Shown here piece after piece: positions 25,475 to 34,842 of a DNA stretch of 64,000 nucleotides (position 1 is the first letter of the stretch; every line of letters starts with the position of its first letter). The stretch comes from Erythrobacter sp. (GTDB lineage Bacteria; Pseudomonadota; Alphaproteobacteria; Sphingomonadales; Sphingomonadaceae), in contig DAICXZ010000009.1 of the NCBI GenBank assembly GCA_027311945.1, forward strand, positions 1 to 64,000. Direction: 5' to 3'. The translations under genes and the position numbers were made by a program. The notes beneath the pieces are model-generated. The model was not told the origin of the DNA. It did not search any database and saw only the letters and a program-made list of their open reading frames with translations.

Positions 25475-26115
25475 CAGTGTGCGACGAAGCTCAGCGACGC
25501 AATGTGCTGCAGGCTCGCAACCCTCCGTCCGGCGATCTCCACATCAGCCGGAGCGGTGTGGCGGGCGACGAGGATGTAGCGGCCCTTCGCGGCAACCGGC
25601 ACAGTGAAGCGCCCTGCCCCATCGGTCTTGAAGCTCTTTTCCCAAAGATCGGGATTGATGACGGTGATGCCGGTGTCAGCCAGAGGCTGACCCTCAAAGG
25701 TGAGGATGAAGCTATCGCTCCCCGCCGCGACTGGCACCAGTTCAAAAGCATGGACGGCCTGCGTGCTTTCGCGCCCTGCTTTCGCCTGGAAGGCGGCGGC
25801 CTGATAATCGCCTTCGTCCGTCTGCCACGGCTCCCAGACCTGATCGTTATAGTAGCGCAGATCCGCTGCGCCGCCGACATCGGCCGCCAGATGATCGGGC
25901 TGCGCCGTTACGGGGAAGGCCCGATCCGGCTGCGTTTCATAGAGGCGGGAAGTCACCACTAGCTTGGCGATATCCTCGCCTTTGTCGCGCTCGCCCGCAG
26001 CGTCTCCCACATGGACCCGTGCTGCTGACCCGTCCCGCTCAATCCATATTTCATGGGCAGATGCGCTGGCAGCGGCACCGGCGAGGAGGGTTGTGACAAA
26101 AAGGGTCTTGAACAT
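25474..26115 (-). CDS. DUF4198 (NikM-like) periplasmic protein
   Basis: From the ATG at 26115 (preceded by GGAG) the protein is 213 residues with a signal peptide ending at ASASA. The mature protein begins HEIWIERDG, typical of the DUF4198 family, whose N-terminal His can bind metal. A beta-sandwich with the carboxypeptidase-regulatory-like strand pattern follows (FTVPVAAKGRYILVARH). It is part of the leftward iron-acquisition operon. A metal-handling role in the periplasm is likely by context. Confidence 0.8.
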   Translation of the reverse strand: MFKTLFVTTLLAGAAASASAHEIWIERDGSAARVHVGDAAGERDKGEDIAKLVVTSRLYETQPDRAFPVTAQPDHLAADVGGAADLRYYNDQVWEPWQTDEGDYQAAAFQAKAGRESTQAVHAFELVPVAAGSDSFILTFEGQPLADTGITVINPDLWEKSFKTDGAGRFTVPVAAKGRYILVARHTAPADVEIAGRRVASLQHIASLSFVAH

Positions 26116-26153
26116 GGTGATCTCCAAAAATATCCGCGAAAGAAAGGCGAGCA

Positions 26154-26444
26154 TCAGGACCGGACCCTGCGCAGGATGCGGTCACGATTGAGGTTGGCGG
26201 CGACGATCAGGGCGGCCGCGGCAGTCATCCATCCAAACCAGACGACCGCGCCATAGCCCCAGCCAACGCCAGTCCCGGCCATGACGAAGGCGAGCGCAAG
26301 CATCAGGAATCCCGATAGGCGCAGGGCACGGCTCCGGTTCGCTGGCAGCTTGCGGCGCAGCCAGTCCTGCTGGTGGCGAGCCATGGCGAGCAGCAGCAGG
26401 GCGAAGCCTGCCAGCGACAGGAGGAAGATGACTGTGTGGATCAT
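26154..26444 (-). CDS. DUF3325 small membrane protein
   Basis: From the ATG at 26444 the protein is 96 residues with three hydrophobic segments (VIFLLSLAGFALLLLAMARHQQDW, LSGFLMLALAFVMAG, MTAAAALIVAANL). The RHQQDW segment after helix 1 is characteristic of DUF3325. The start overlaps the stop of the PepSY gene by four bases. Members are encoded with siderophore receptors and PepSY proteins, and no activity is established. Confidence 0.8.
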   Translation of the reverse strand: MIHTVIFLLSLAGFALLLLAMARHQQDWLRRKLPANRSRALRLSGFLMLALAFVMAGTGVGWGYGAVVWFGWMTAAAALIVAANLNRDRILRRVRS

Positions 26445-28009
26445 GCCGCCATCGCCTCCAGCTCGCGCGTCTTGCGGCGTGGGGCGACTTTTGGCTTGCG
26501 CGTGGCAACTTTCCACGCGGTGAAGCCGCAGGCAGCGGCCATTGCGAGCATGGCAAGATCAAAGCCAGCGAAAATCCAGTCGCCAGCGATCAGGCTGGGA
26601 ACAAGGCCGCGCTGCGTGGTAAGCGCATTCACTAACGGCACCAGGGCAAAAAGCCCGGCGCAGGCTGCCAGCGCCTCGACCCAGGCCCGCTTGACCGGGC
26701 GCGCGATCGTCCAGGTGAAGATCGCACCCCAGGCGATGAACAGGCTGTGGATTTCCCAGTCTGCGCGATGTGGCAATTCGACGGGCAGCAACCGGTTGGC
26801 GAGGAAATACACCGCGATGCCCGCGCATGATCCGGCAATCACGCCGATGTTGAGGCGCTCAACGAGCCGGAAGCCGATATGCGGCCGCGAGGGATCGGGC
26901 AACTTGGCGCTGCGCTTAACCGTCCACAGGACAAGCCCACTGGCCACCATGATTGTGCCCGCTACACCCGACAGGAAATAGAGCCAGCGCAACATCGCGC
27001 CGGAAAAGCGGCCCGCATGGAGGTCGATCATCACGCGCTGCGTCGCGCGGGCAGCGCCAGGCTTATCGCCGCTGACGAGCAGGTCACCGGTCGCGCCGTC
27101 CAGATAGACAGGCTTTCGCCCGCCTCCCAACATATCCTGACCCGGCCAGGCCCCGATGATCGCTCCGGGAGCGCCGGGCTTTTCGATTTCGACGTAGTTC
27201 GCCTTCTGGCCCGTCCAGACAGCTTCGGCGCGCGCGATTATCTCGCGGAGCGCAGGGGGCTGGGACACGGCACCCGGAGACACCGGTGCGACAGCGGCGG
27301 TCGGCGCGGGTGGAAAGCTCTTCTCGTAAAAGGCGTCCATGCTGCCGAACGCGGCATTCGCGCCCCACGGCATCAGCGTGAACAGCAATGTGACCAGCCC
27401 GGTATAGGTGATCATCAGATGGAACGGCAGCGCGAGCACCGCCGTCACGTTATGCGCATCGAGCCAGCTGCGCTGACCTTTGCCAAAGCGCAGCGTGAAG
27501 AAGTCCGCGAAGATCTTCTTGTGCGTGACGATGCCCGAAAGGATCGCAACCAGCATCGCCAGCGCCGCCACGCAGACAAGGTAGCGCGCCCACATCACCG
27601 GCATGTAATGCAGGTCAAAATGCATCCGGTAGAGGAAGAAGCCGCCAGCGCTTTCGCGCACGGTGACTTCGCGACCCGTTGCGGGATCGAGCTTTACCTC
27701 CACGCGGTCTTCCCATCCGCCCCCGCTGGGCGTCCACGAAAGCACCACGGCTTCGTTGCTCCGCCCGCTCGGGAGCGACACGCTCCAGCTTTCCGCACCC
27801 GCTCCACGCGCGCGCAACATGGCATCGGCCCGGTCAAGCGCTTGCGCGGTGACCGGAGCCCGCCTCAGTTCGGGACGCATCCACCCGTCGATTTCAAACT
27901 GGAAGAAGGCCGTGGTTCCGAACAGGAACACCACGAACAGCAACCATCCGGGCAGCAACCCCGCCCAGGTGTGCAGCCATGCCATCGACTGGCGAAGCGA
28001 GTCCTTCAC
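26441..28009 (-). CDS. PepSY-associated membrane protein (siderophore-iron reductase-like)
   Basis: The protein is 522 residues. It starts with a membrane helix (MAWLHTWAGLLPGWLLFVVFLFGTTAFFQFEIDGWM), has a periplasmic PepSY-type region, and further helix pairs near residues 140-165, 195-225, 330-360 and the C-terminus. Conserved histidines in helices (HTWAG, HNVTAVLALPFHLMI, HAGRF) suggest haem or metal ligands, as in PepSY_TM proteins thought to reduce ferric siderophores. It follows the TonB-dependent receptor by 25 bases in one transcript. Confidence 0.88.
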   Translation of the reverse strand: MKDSLRQSMAWLHTWAGLLPGWLLFVVFLFGTTAFFQFEIDGWMRPELRRAPVTAQALDRADAMLRARGAGAESWSVSLPSGRSNEAVVLSWTPSGGGWEDRVEVKLDPATGREVTVRESAGGFFLYRMHFDLHYMPVMWARYLVCVAALAMLVAILSGIVTHKKIFADFFTLRFGKGQRSWLDAHNVTAVLALPFHLMITYTGLVTLLFTLMPWGANAAFGSMDAFYEKSFPPAPTAAVAPVSPGAVSQPPALREIIARAEAVWTGQKANYVEIEKPGAPGAIIGAWPGQDMLGGGRKPVYLDGATGDLLVSGDKPGAARATQRVMIDLHAGRFSGAMLRWLYFLSGVAGTIMVASGLVLWTVKRSAKLPDPSRPHIGFRLVERLNIGVIAGSCAGIAVYFLANRLLPVELPHRADWEIHSLFIAWGAIFTWTIARPVKRAWVEALAACAGLFALVPLVNALTTQRGLVPSLIAGDWIFAGFDLAMLAMAAACGFTAWKVATRKPKVAPRRKTRELEAMAA

Positions 28010-28034
28010 AGCGAAGCTCCGGTCACATCCATCT

Positions 28035-30533
28035 TCAGAACTTCGCGCGCAGGGTGCCGACGATGCGGCGCGCTTCGCCGAACGTCGCGAAATAGGCGAC
28101 GCTGGAATAATAGCGCTTGTCCAGCAGGTTGCTTGCGTTGAGCGAGAGCGACAGGTTGGGCGTCAGCGCATAACGGGCGAAGACGTCCACCACCGCATAT
28201 GGCTTCTGCTCCGCTATGGTCAGGCCTGCGCCCTTTCCGCTAATGTCGGCGTAGGTCCGGCTGTTCCACAGGACATTGCCGCCGATGGTGAGCCCGCGCA
28301 CGCCCGCGCCGGTCAGATCGTAGCTGGTCAGGAAGCGCAGGCTGTCACGCGGCACTTGCGTGTTGAGCGGCGCACCGTCGCGATCCTTGACCTTCACATG
28401 GCTGAACCCGCCGGCGATCTTCCAGCCCGGCAGCGGTTCGCCCGTCGCCTCAAGTTCAAAACCTTCCGATCGCGTGCCGTCCACCGACTCATAGACGGAA
28501 TCCCCCGTCGGCCCCACGACATCGGGCACATAGACCGGGAAGTTCGATTGCCGGATGTTGAACCATGCCCCCGACAGGGCAAGGCGTCCGTTCATCAGCT
28601 CAGCCTTCGCGCCGATCTCGTAGTTCTTACCGGTCAGCGGGTCGAGATAATCGCCATTGATGTCGCGATAGGATTGGGGCGAGAAAATGCTGGTGTAGCT
28701 GGCATAGAGCGACACGTTGGAGGTCATGTCCAGAATAACACCCGCATAGGGCGTGAACTCTCCCGACACCGACGTTGGGCTGCTGGTGCGATCCTCGCCG
28801 GTAGGCTGGTTCCAGTATTCGCGGCGCCAGTCGGTCAGCCGCCCGCCGACGATAACCGAGAGCATCGGCAAAGGCTTGACCCGCAGGGTGGCGAAACCGG
28901 CCGTCTGCTTTTCGTTATTTCCATATTGGCCGATATAGGGCCAATCGGGCTCGGGCAAGCCATCGCCCTGCCAGCTGTAATAGTTCGGGATCGAAGGATC
29001 GTAGCCGTCAAAATACCAGATCTGATAATCGTCGCCGCCTTCCTTGGTGGTGTAATGGCTTGCACCGACCATGAGCAAATCGTCATCGCTGAATATCCGC
29101 AGCGGCCCGGAAGCTGTGCCGACGAGGCTCGTCATGCGCTGGTTGTCGGCCCAGCGGCCGGGCCAGATGCCGGCGCCGGTGCCATCAGGGTTCAATGCGC
29201 CCCGCAAGGCATAGCCAAAGACCATGTCATAGGTCTTGCGGGTCCAATCGAGATCGGCGCGGAGCGTCCATTCGCCCACTTTCTGCTCGATCGAGGCGAA
29301 GGCGCTAAGGGAATCGCGATCGTATCGCGTCCAGTCGGTGACGGTGTTGCGCGACCGGGAAAAGTCTGTGGGAGTGCCGTCGGTCGTGACGATGGGCACC
29401 CCGGCCATGTTGGCATCGTCGGAACTGCGATTGAGATAATCGACACCGGCGCGCAGCAGCGTGGTCTCGGTCAGGTCGGCTTCAACCGTGCCATAGAAGA
29501 TGCTGCGATGAGACGTGGCGCGATCGATGTTGAGCCCGCCATCCTGATAGGCCGCAACGACGCGCGCACGAACGCGCCCATCCTTGTCCAGCGGGCCGCC
29601 GACATCCACCTGACCGCGGACATAATCCCAGCTCCCGCCCTGCGCTTCCAGCTGCACCTGCCATTTGCCCGGCGCACGCTTGCGAACCAGATTGACGGTG
29701 GCGGAGGGGTTGCCCGAGCCGTTGAGAAGGCCGGAGGCGCCACGGATCACCTCGACGCGGTCATAGATGGCCATGTCCGCATAGGCATCGCCGAAGCCAT
29801 AAGCCGTTGGCCGCGCAATGCCATCGACCTGCCAGTTGTTGACTTCGAACCCGCGCGAGTAAAGCCCGCTCTGATCGGAGTCCGGCGAGCCGCCGAGATT
29901 GTAACTGATGCCGACCGTCTGCGCCAAGGCCTGGGCGATTTCGGTGATGTTCTGATCCTCGATCCGCTGGCGCGTGATGACCGTTACGCTTTGCGGCGTC
30001 TCGCGCAGCGTTAGCGGCATACGCAGCGCCGTGGTCGTCACCGGCGAGCCGTAACTTGTGGTGCCTTCCGTGGCGCCAAGATCGCTCGTCGCGATGGGTG
30101 AGGCAAAGGCCACCGCACCGGAGCCGCTATTTCCTTCCACTCGCACCGGGCCGAGCTGAATGGCCCCTTCGGCGACCTGCGGGGCAGGTTCAACCACGAC
30201 CAAGCGATCAGACTGCCAACGGGAGGTGAGGCCTGTCCCGGCAAGCAGTTGCGACAAGGCATCGGCAGGGGCCAAAGTACCCGAGACGCCTTGAGTGGAC
30301 CTCCCGCGCGTGTTGACACTCTCCGCCGTCACTTCGATTCCGGCCTGACGTCCGAACAGGATCAACGCGTCGGGCAGAGACTGCGCAGGAATATTGAAAG
30401 ATCGCGTGGCGGCCGAGGATTGGGCCATGGCAGGCGCCGGAGCAATTGCCGCTACGCCAGACGCGGTCGCCAGCAGCAACGCCATCTTCATCGCGCGGCC
30501 GGGTTGATTCCATCGCCCATTCATCAATCGCAT
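28035..30533 (-). CDS. TonB-dependent siderophore receptor with STN signalling domain
   Basis: The protein is 832 residues. It has a signal peptide (to ...PAMAQ), a secretin/TonB N-terminal (STN) domain at about 45-120 (FNIPAQSLPDALILFGRQAGIEV), a TonB-box/plug region (TLRETPQSVTVITRQRIEDQNI, LYSRGFEVNNWQVDGI) and a full beta-barrel ending in aromatic-containing TLRAKF. The STN domain is the feature of transducing receptors that signal through a FecR-type anti-sigma factor, which is encoded next to it with an ECF sigma factor. The ligand is probably a hydroxamate- or coprogen-type ferric siderophore, by resemblance to FhuE/FpvA-type receptors, not proven. Confidence 0.93.
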   Translation of the reverse strand: MRLMNGRWNQPGRAMKMALLLATASGVAAIAPAPAMAQSSAATRSFNIPAQSLPDALILFGRQAGIEVTAESVNTRGRSTQGVSGTLAPADALSQLLAGTGLTSRWQSDRLVVVEPAPQVAEGAIQLGPVRVEGNSGSGAVAFASPIATSDLGATEGTTSYGSPVTTTALRMPLTLRETPQSVTVITRQRIEDQNITEIAQALAQTVGISYNLGGSPDSDQSGLYSRGFEVNNWQVDGIARPTAYGFGDAYADMAIYDRVEVIRGASGLLNGSGNPSATVNLVRKRAPGKWQVQLEAQGGSWDYVRGQVDVGGPLDKDGRVRARVVAAYQDGGLNIDRATSHRSIFYGTVEADLTETTLLRAGVDYLNRSSDDANMAGVPIVTTDGTPTDFSRSRNTVTDWTRYDRDSLSAFASIEQKVGEWTLRADLDWTRKTYDMVFGYALRGALNPDGTGAGIWPGRWADNQRMTSLVGTASGPLRIFSDDDLLMVGASHYTTKEGGDDYQIWYFDGYDPSIPNYYSWQGDGLPEPDWPYIGQYGNNEKQTAGFATLRVKPLPMLSVIVGGRLTDWRREYWNQPTGEDRTSSPTSVSGEFTPYAGVILDMTSNVSLYASYTSIFSPQSYRDINGDYLDPLTGKNYEIGAKAELMNGRLALSGAWFNIRQSNFPVYVPDVVGPTGDSVYESVDGTRSEGFELEATGEPLPGWKIAGGFSHVKVKDRDGAPLNTQVPRDSLRFLTSYDLTGAGVRGLTIGGNVLWNSRTYADISGKGAGLTIAEQKPYAVVDVFARYALTPNLSLSLNASNLLDKRYYSSVAYFATFGEARRIVGTLRAKF

Positions 30534-30698
30534 TCCGATACCCCTGAGATAATCCAGATTGGGTCAGGCTTGCGATACACATGCTAATGACTCGCATCCG
30601 CATGACCCTCAGTGACAAGGACTCTGCGAAGGCTATCGATTTTCAGATTTTTTCGAATTTTATGGAGATGGACATCATCGCTTTGAAATTATGTGATA

Positions 30699-31697
30699 TT
30701 ATTCGTGAATAACGAGGAGCCAAGGCGTGATCTGCGTAACCGCTCCGCCCAACGGCAGGATCATCGAACGGATCGCCTTGGACGGGTTGCTCGGATCATA
30801 GACGCCATTGACCCGGCGTTTGCCCAAGGCCTTGCTCGTCACCAGGATCTTGCCCCGATACCAAGGCCGGAGATCGTCGATTACATCGGATACCGCCCGG
30901 TCCCGCGCGCTAACCTCGCGCAAGGCCCAGGATGCGATCAGTTGTGGTGCCATATGGTCGGTCACGGTCTGGCCATCCTCGCCAACCGCCACGAGATCCC
31001 CGGCAGACAAAAACACCGGATCGGCCCCGTGCGCGGACCGATCCACGCGCACGCGCCCATGTTGCACACCCACTTCGGTTGTGGAAGGCAGGCGACGAAC
31101 GTCGAAACCGGTCCCCAGGACCGTAACAGTCACGTCATCGGCATGGACCCGGAAGGGGCGGGACTTGTTGGGGGTCACCTGAAAGAGCGCTTGGCCCGAC
31201 AACAGGTCTATCCTGCGCTCGCCCTCGGCATAGCTGACCCGGATTGCAGAGCTCGGCCCAAGCTGCGCGGTAGAGCGGTCCTCCAGCTTCGCGATATATA
31301 GCTCGCCTGTGTCCGTGCGGTGATCGGCCTGCAGCGCAAGCATGGCTTCGGGCACCAACCAGACCGCCAGCGCAACCGAAGCCGCAACCGCCAATACTCG
31401 CCGCTTGCGGAAGGTCTGGAGCGGATGCTTGGCTTCTTGCCTGCCCCGCTCCCGCTTCCGAAACCAGCGCCGCGACCGGGTGCGCGCGCCGTCTTCCGGT
31501 CGCTGGGATGCCATTTGCGGCTGCGTCTTGCCGATAAGATCATAGCTATGGTTGAGGCTTTCCCAAACTTCGCCATGCCGGCTGTCGGCGGCCAACCACT
31601 GCTGGAAACGTGCTCGTATCGATCGATCACCCGGCCTTTCGGTCAGTGCGAGCAGCCAGTCCGTCGCTTCATCGAGGATACGATCGGCGTCGTCCAT
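30699..31697 (-). CDS. FecR-family anti-sigma/sigma-regulator
   Basis: From the ATG at 31697 (MDDADRILDEATDWLL) the protein is 332 residues, a usual FecR length. The frame is open to 31784, but the extra residues are not family-like. It has the N-terminal DUF4880-type helix with WLL...DRSIRARFQQWLAADSRHGEVWE, one membrane helix (VLAVAASVALAVWLVPEAML), and the periplasmic FecR domain with GQALFQVTPNKSRPFRVHADDVTVTVLGTGFDV. It should sense the STN receptor in the periplasm and control the ECF sigma factor encoded upstream. Confidence 0.92.
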   Translation of the reverse strand: MDDADRILDEATDWLLALTERPGDRSIRARFQQWLAADSRHGEVWESLNHSYDLIGKTQPQMASQRPEDGARTRSRRWFRKRERGRQEAKHPLQTFRKRRVLAVAASVALAVWLVPEAMLALQADHRTDTGELYIAKLEDRSTAQLGPSSAIRVSYAEGERRIDLLSGQALFQVTPNKSRPFRVHADDVTVTVLGTGFDVRRLPSTTEVGVQHGRVRVDRSAHGADPVFLSAGDLVAVGEDGQTVTDHMAPQLIASWALREVSARDRAVSDVIDDLRPWYRGKILVTSKALGKRRVNGVYDPSNPSKAIRSMILPLGGAVTQITPWLLVIHE

Positions 31698-31835
31698 TAT
31701 CGGCAAGGCGCAATCCCGGCCTGCCACCAGCCGCAGCCGCGCGCGCCATCTTGCCGATCGCCTTGGAGGAGGACTGTCGCCCATGTTCTATAGACAGGTC
31801 TGCCTGTCCGAATTTTCAGAATAAAGCTCATAGCC

Positions 31836-32381
31836 CTATCTGTTACGGGTGCGGCGATGATGGCAATGCTTGATTCCATCGGCAACGAGCGTGTGGGCGA
31901 GCCCGACTGAAATCCCCAGCGAGCCGGCAATTTCCGCGAGCGTGTGCCCGCCGAACCTGTGCATTTCCACAGCGATCCGCGTGCGTTCCGGCAATTCGCT
32001 GAGCGCGGTGCGGACGAGCTTCAGTTCGCTACGCGCAATCGCGATGTCTTCAGGCGAAGGCGCTTCGCTGGCAATCGAATGGGTAACCGCCTCCACATCC
32101 ACCGAACACCGCGACACTTCGAGGGCAGCGCGCCGATTTTCATCAACTGCAAGATTTCGGACGATACGATACAGGTAATGCAGAGGCTCGCGCAGCGTCA
32201 CCGCATTGCAGGCGTTCCGAAAGCGCAGCCATGCGTCCTGCACTACGTCTTCCGCTGTGCTCTCGCTGCCCGTAATTACGCGCGCGTAGTCAACCAGTGA
32301 CGCCCGGTGCGACTGGAATACTTCCAAAGCGGCGCCTTCCTGCGGCACGATTCTCGAGGACTCCTTTTTATGCGCATCCAC
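31836..32381 (-). CDS. FecI-like ECF sigma factor
   Basis: The protein is 181 residues with the two ECF domains. Region 2 is ARVITGSESTAEDVVQDAWLRF...LREPLHYLYRIVRNLAVDENRR, and region 4 is LSELPERTRIAVEMHRFGGHTLAEIAGSLGISVGLAHTLVADGI. It begins the leftward order sigma, fecR, receptor. It should direct RNA polymerase to the receptor promoter in the gap at 30534-30698 on iron-siderophore signalling. The gene has about 265 bases of leader shared with the 3' side of the tetR gene. Confidence 0.93.
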   Translation of the reverse strand: MDAHKKESSRIVPQEGAALEVFQSHRASLVDYARVITGSESTAEDVVQDAWLRFRNACNAVTLREPLHYLYRIVRNLAVDENRRAALEVSRCSVDVEAVTHSIASEAPSPEDIAIARSELKLVRTALSELPERTRIAVEMHRFGGHTLAEIAGSLGISVGLAHTLVADGIKHCHHRRTRNR

Positions 32382-32645
32382 CGGTTCCGGAGGCGCTCAA
32401 ACGGATTCCGCAATGGCATAGCTGCGATTCATTCGCAATATCCCACTCTCGTAAGTTATACTGACGTTCGAGATTGGAACTACGCACTGACGTACTCCCC
32501 TCAAATGTGACCGCAATTTGATGATGGCCGACAAGAATGTCTGGGCAAACATCCCGTCGTGCTCCAACCGTAGGCAGCGCTTTGCCTTGTGCATCGCAAC
32601 TCGGTACGACAGATACCCCCGAAAATTACCTCGCCGCGGCTAAAA

Positions 32646-33242
32646 TCAACTGCGCCCGTAAGCGCGGATAAAAGCCTCAACTGTCGCGCTGATCAGTTCC
32701 TCTTGGTCAATCGTGATCGGTGCGCCGAACATGCGCGGCTGAACGATTCCGGCTTCCATCATTTGCAACAGATGGGCTGCGGCAATGCGCGGATTGCAGT
32801 CGCGCAGGGTGCCCTTCCCCACTAGCTCCGTCAGATAGCGCGTCACCAGATCCAATCCGCGGCCCGGCCCTCGAGCATAAAGCTCGGCGCCCAGCGAGCT
32901 GTTGATGCCTTCCGACACTGCGACCCGCATGATCGCCAGTGCATCCGGCGAAATCAGCAATCGCAGGTAAGCGCGTCCGAACCGCGTCAAAACGGCTTCC
33001 AGATCCGGGTTCTCGGGGTCGAGGCCACGGATCATGTCGTCACCCTGCTCTTCCATCGCTTCGGTCATCGCTGCGGCGAAGAGCTCGTCCTTGGATTTGA
33101 AGTAGCTGTAGAGCGTAGCCTTGGAACCGCCAACCCGGGCAGAGATCATGGCCATTGAGGCTCGCTCGTACCCGACTTCGCGAAACACTTCCTTTGCCAT
33201 AGCGAGGATGGCCTCACGCTTCTCATCGGTCTTAACACGCAT
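32646..33242 (-). CDS. TetR-family repressor of the adjacent efflux operon
   Basis: The start at 33242 has a strong AAGGAGAGATCG ribosome-binding stretch. The protein is 198 residues with a TetR DNA-binding domain at about 5-55 (REAILAMAKEVFREVGYERASMAMISARVGGSKATLYSYFKSKDELF) and a helical ligand-binding C-terminal domain. It is divergent from the OMF gene of an efflux operon, and the shared 98-base region contains a promoter and operator-like sequence. Repression relieved by an efflux substrate is the expected mechanism. Confidence 0.93.
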   Translation of the reverse strand: MRVKTDEKREAILAMAKEVFREVGYERASMAMISARVGGSKATLYSYFKSKDELFAAAMTEAMEEQGDDMIRGLDPENPDLEAVLTRFGRAYLRLLISPDALAIMRVAVSEGINSSLGAELYARGPGRGLDLVTRYLTELVGKGTLRDCNPRIAAAHLLQMMEAGIVQPRMFGAPITIDQEELISATVEAFIRAYGRS

Positions 33243-33281
33243 CGATCTCTCCTTAACCAGACCAGGGTGTACATTTTTATA

Positions 33282-33315
33282 TTGACTGCGCAACCCCAAA
33301 ACCATACCGAACGGT
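33282..33315 (+). promoter_or_regulatory. Candidate efflux promoter with TetR-type operator
   Basis: TTGACT (33282) and TACCGA (33305) are spaced 17 bases and could be -35 and -10 boxes. The second box overlaps ACCGAACGGT (33306-33315), an inverted repeat of ACCG with a two-base centre, the kind of half-site TetR proteins bind. Position between the divergent genes supports this. It was found by eye only. Confidence 0.4.
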
Positions 33316-33340
33316 TCAGTTAAGCGATTTGGAGTCGTTC

Positions 33341-34831
33341 ATGCCCGTTCCTCCCTCCACACCACCGACACCGTCATACGGTACACCTTCCCGACCCCGT
33401 GCGCGCGTGCATGTTGCCCGGACAGCCGGCCTAGCGGCAGCGGCGGTCTCGCTGTTTCTTGGCGGCTGCGCGCTTCCCCCGCCAAAGGCTGATCTTGCGG
33501 CGATATCAACGCCTGACAATTTCGCCGCCAGCCAAAGCCTGGCTTCAGCCACAACCGAAGCCTGGCCTTCGGACGGCTGGTGGAAGACCTATGGGGACGC
33601 CCAGCTTGACCAACTGATCGCGGAGGGGCTTTCAGGCGCGACGGATCTGCGCGTCGCCGAAGCGCGGTTTGCCAAGGCGGCTGCAATCGCAGGCCAGACA
33701 CGCAGCGCCCTTGCCCCTTCGCTTTCCGCTTCGGGCGAAGCCGGATTGACCCAGCAGAGCGAGAATTACATCAGCCCGCCTGCATATACACCGCGTGGCT
33801 GGCCCGATTACGGCCAGGCGTCCCTGAGCCTTTCTTGGGATCTCGATTTCTGGGGTAAAAATCGCGCAGCGCTGGCGGCGGCCAAATCGGACGCTGCTGC
33901 AGCGGCGGCAGAGGCCGCCGCAACGCGCCTTGCAGTGTCCGCCGGCATCGCCAGTGCCTATGCCGATCTGGCGAGCCAATATGCGGAGCGCGATGCCGCG
34001 GCAGAAGCCTTGCAGGTGCGGACCAAGACCCACGACCTGATGGCGGAACGCCAGCGACAGGGTCTCGAGAATCAAGGCGCAGTGCAGCGCGCTGCATCGG
34101 CCCTTGCAAGTCAGCAAGGTGAACTCGCCAGCCTCGACGAGAGCATCGCGCTCACCCGTAATCGCCTCGCAGCATTGCTTGGAACCGGTCCTGACCGCGG
34201 CCTTTCGATCACCCGTCCAACGCTCAATCTTGATACGGCAGCGGCTGGTCTACCGGCCAACATCCCTGCCGAACTGATTGGTCGGCGACCGGACTTGATC
34301 GCGGCGCGTGAGCGGGCCGAAGCAGGGCAAAGCCGCATCGATCAGGCCCATGCTGCATTTTATCCAAGCATTAACCTCACCGGTCTGATCGGCTTCCAGG
34401 CGCTCGACATCGGCAAGGTGTTTGCCTCGGGATCGGACATGGGCTCGATCGCTCCGGCTGTGAGCCTCCCAATCCTCGATGGCGGACGCTTGCGTGCCCA
34501 GTATCGCGGCGCCGAAGCCGATTATCAGGAGGCGGTTGCACAATACGACGCGACGCTGGTTCAAGCCCTGCACGAAGTTGCCGACGCAGCGACCAGCCAA
34601 CACGCACTGTCGCAGCGCCTTGACCGGGCCGAAGCTGCCGAAACTGCCGCCGCAGCGGCCTGGAACGTGGCCAACAATCGCTATCGCGGCGGTCTCGGCA
34701 CCTACCTCGACGTACTGAATGCCGAGGACTCCCTGATCGCCGCACGTCGCGCGGTTGCCTCGCTGCAAACCCGCGCTTTCTCCCTCGATGTTGCAATGAT
34801 CCGCGCGCTCGGCGGCGGCTTCCGATCCTGA
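33341..34831 (+). CDS. NodT-family outer-membrane efflux lipoprotein
   Basis: From the ATG at 33341 the protein is 496 residues. An ATG four codons upstream is also possible. The N-terminus is basic and then has a lipobox (LFLGGC), giving an acylated outer-membrane channel subunit. The two TolC-like repeats are clear, including the second-repeat motif IPAELIGRRPDLIAARERAEAGQSRIDQAHAAFYPSINLTGLIG. It is intact, unlike the frameshifted homologue at 1684-3146. It is first in a three-gene operon with an EmrA-like adaptor 11 bases downstream. Confidence 0.93.
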   Translation: MPVPPSTPPTPSYGTPSRPRARVHVARTAGLAAAAVSLFLGGCALPPPKADLAAISTPDNFAASQSLASATTEAWPSDGWWKTYGDAQLDQLIAEGLSGATDLRVAEARFAKAAAIAGQTRSALAPSLSASGEAGLTQQSENYISPPAYTPRGWPDYGQASLSLSWDLDFWGKNRAALAAAKSDAAAAAAEAAATRLAVSAGIASAYADLASQYAERDAAAEALQVRTKTHDLMAERQRQGLENQGAVQRAASALASQQGELASLDESIALTRNRLAALLGTGPDRGLSITRPTLNLDTAAAGLPANIPAELIGRRPDLIAARERAEAGQSRIDQAHAAFYPSINLTGLIGFQALDIGKVFASGSDMGSIAPAVSLPILDGGRLRAQYRGAEADYQEAVAQYDATLVQALHEVADAATSQHALSQRLDRAEAAETAAAAAWNVANNRYRGGLGTYLDVLNAEDSLIAARRAVASLQTRAFSLDVAMIRALGGGFRS

Positions 34832-34842
34832 AGGATAAACCC

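Noticed and set aside
27663-30014. 783-codon open frame antisense to the siderophore receptor and PepSY gene
   Set aside because: Spans two well-supported genes on the other strand, and its composition is that of a reverse-complement shadow.
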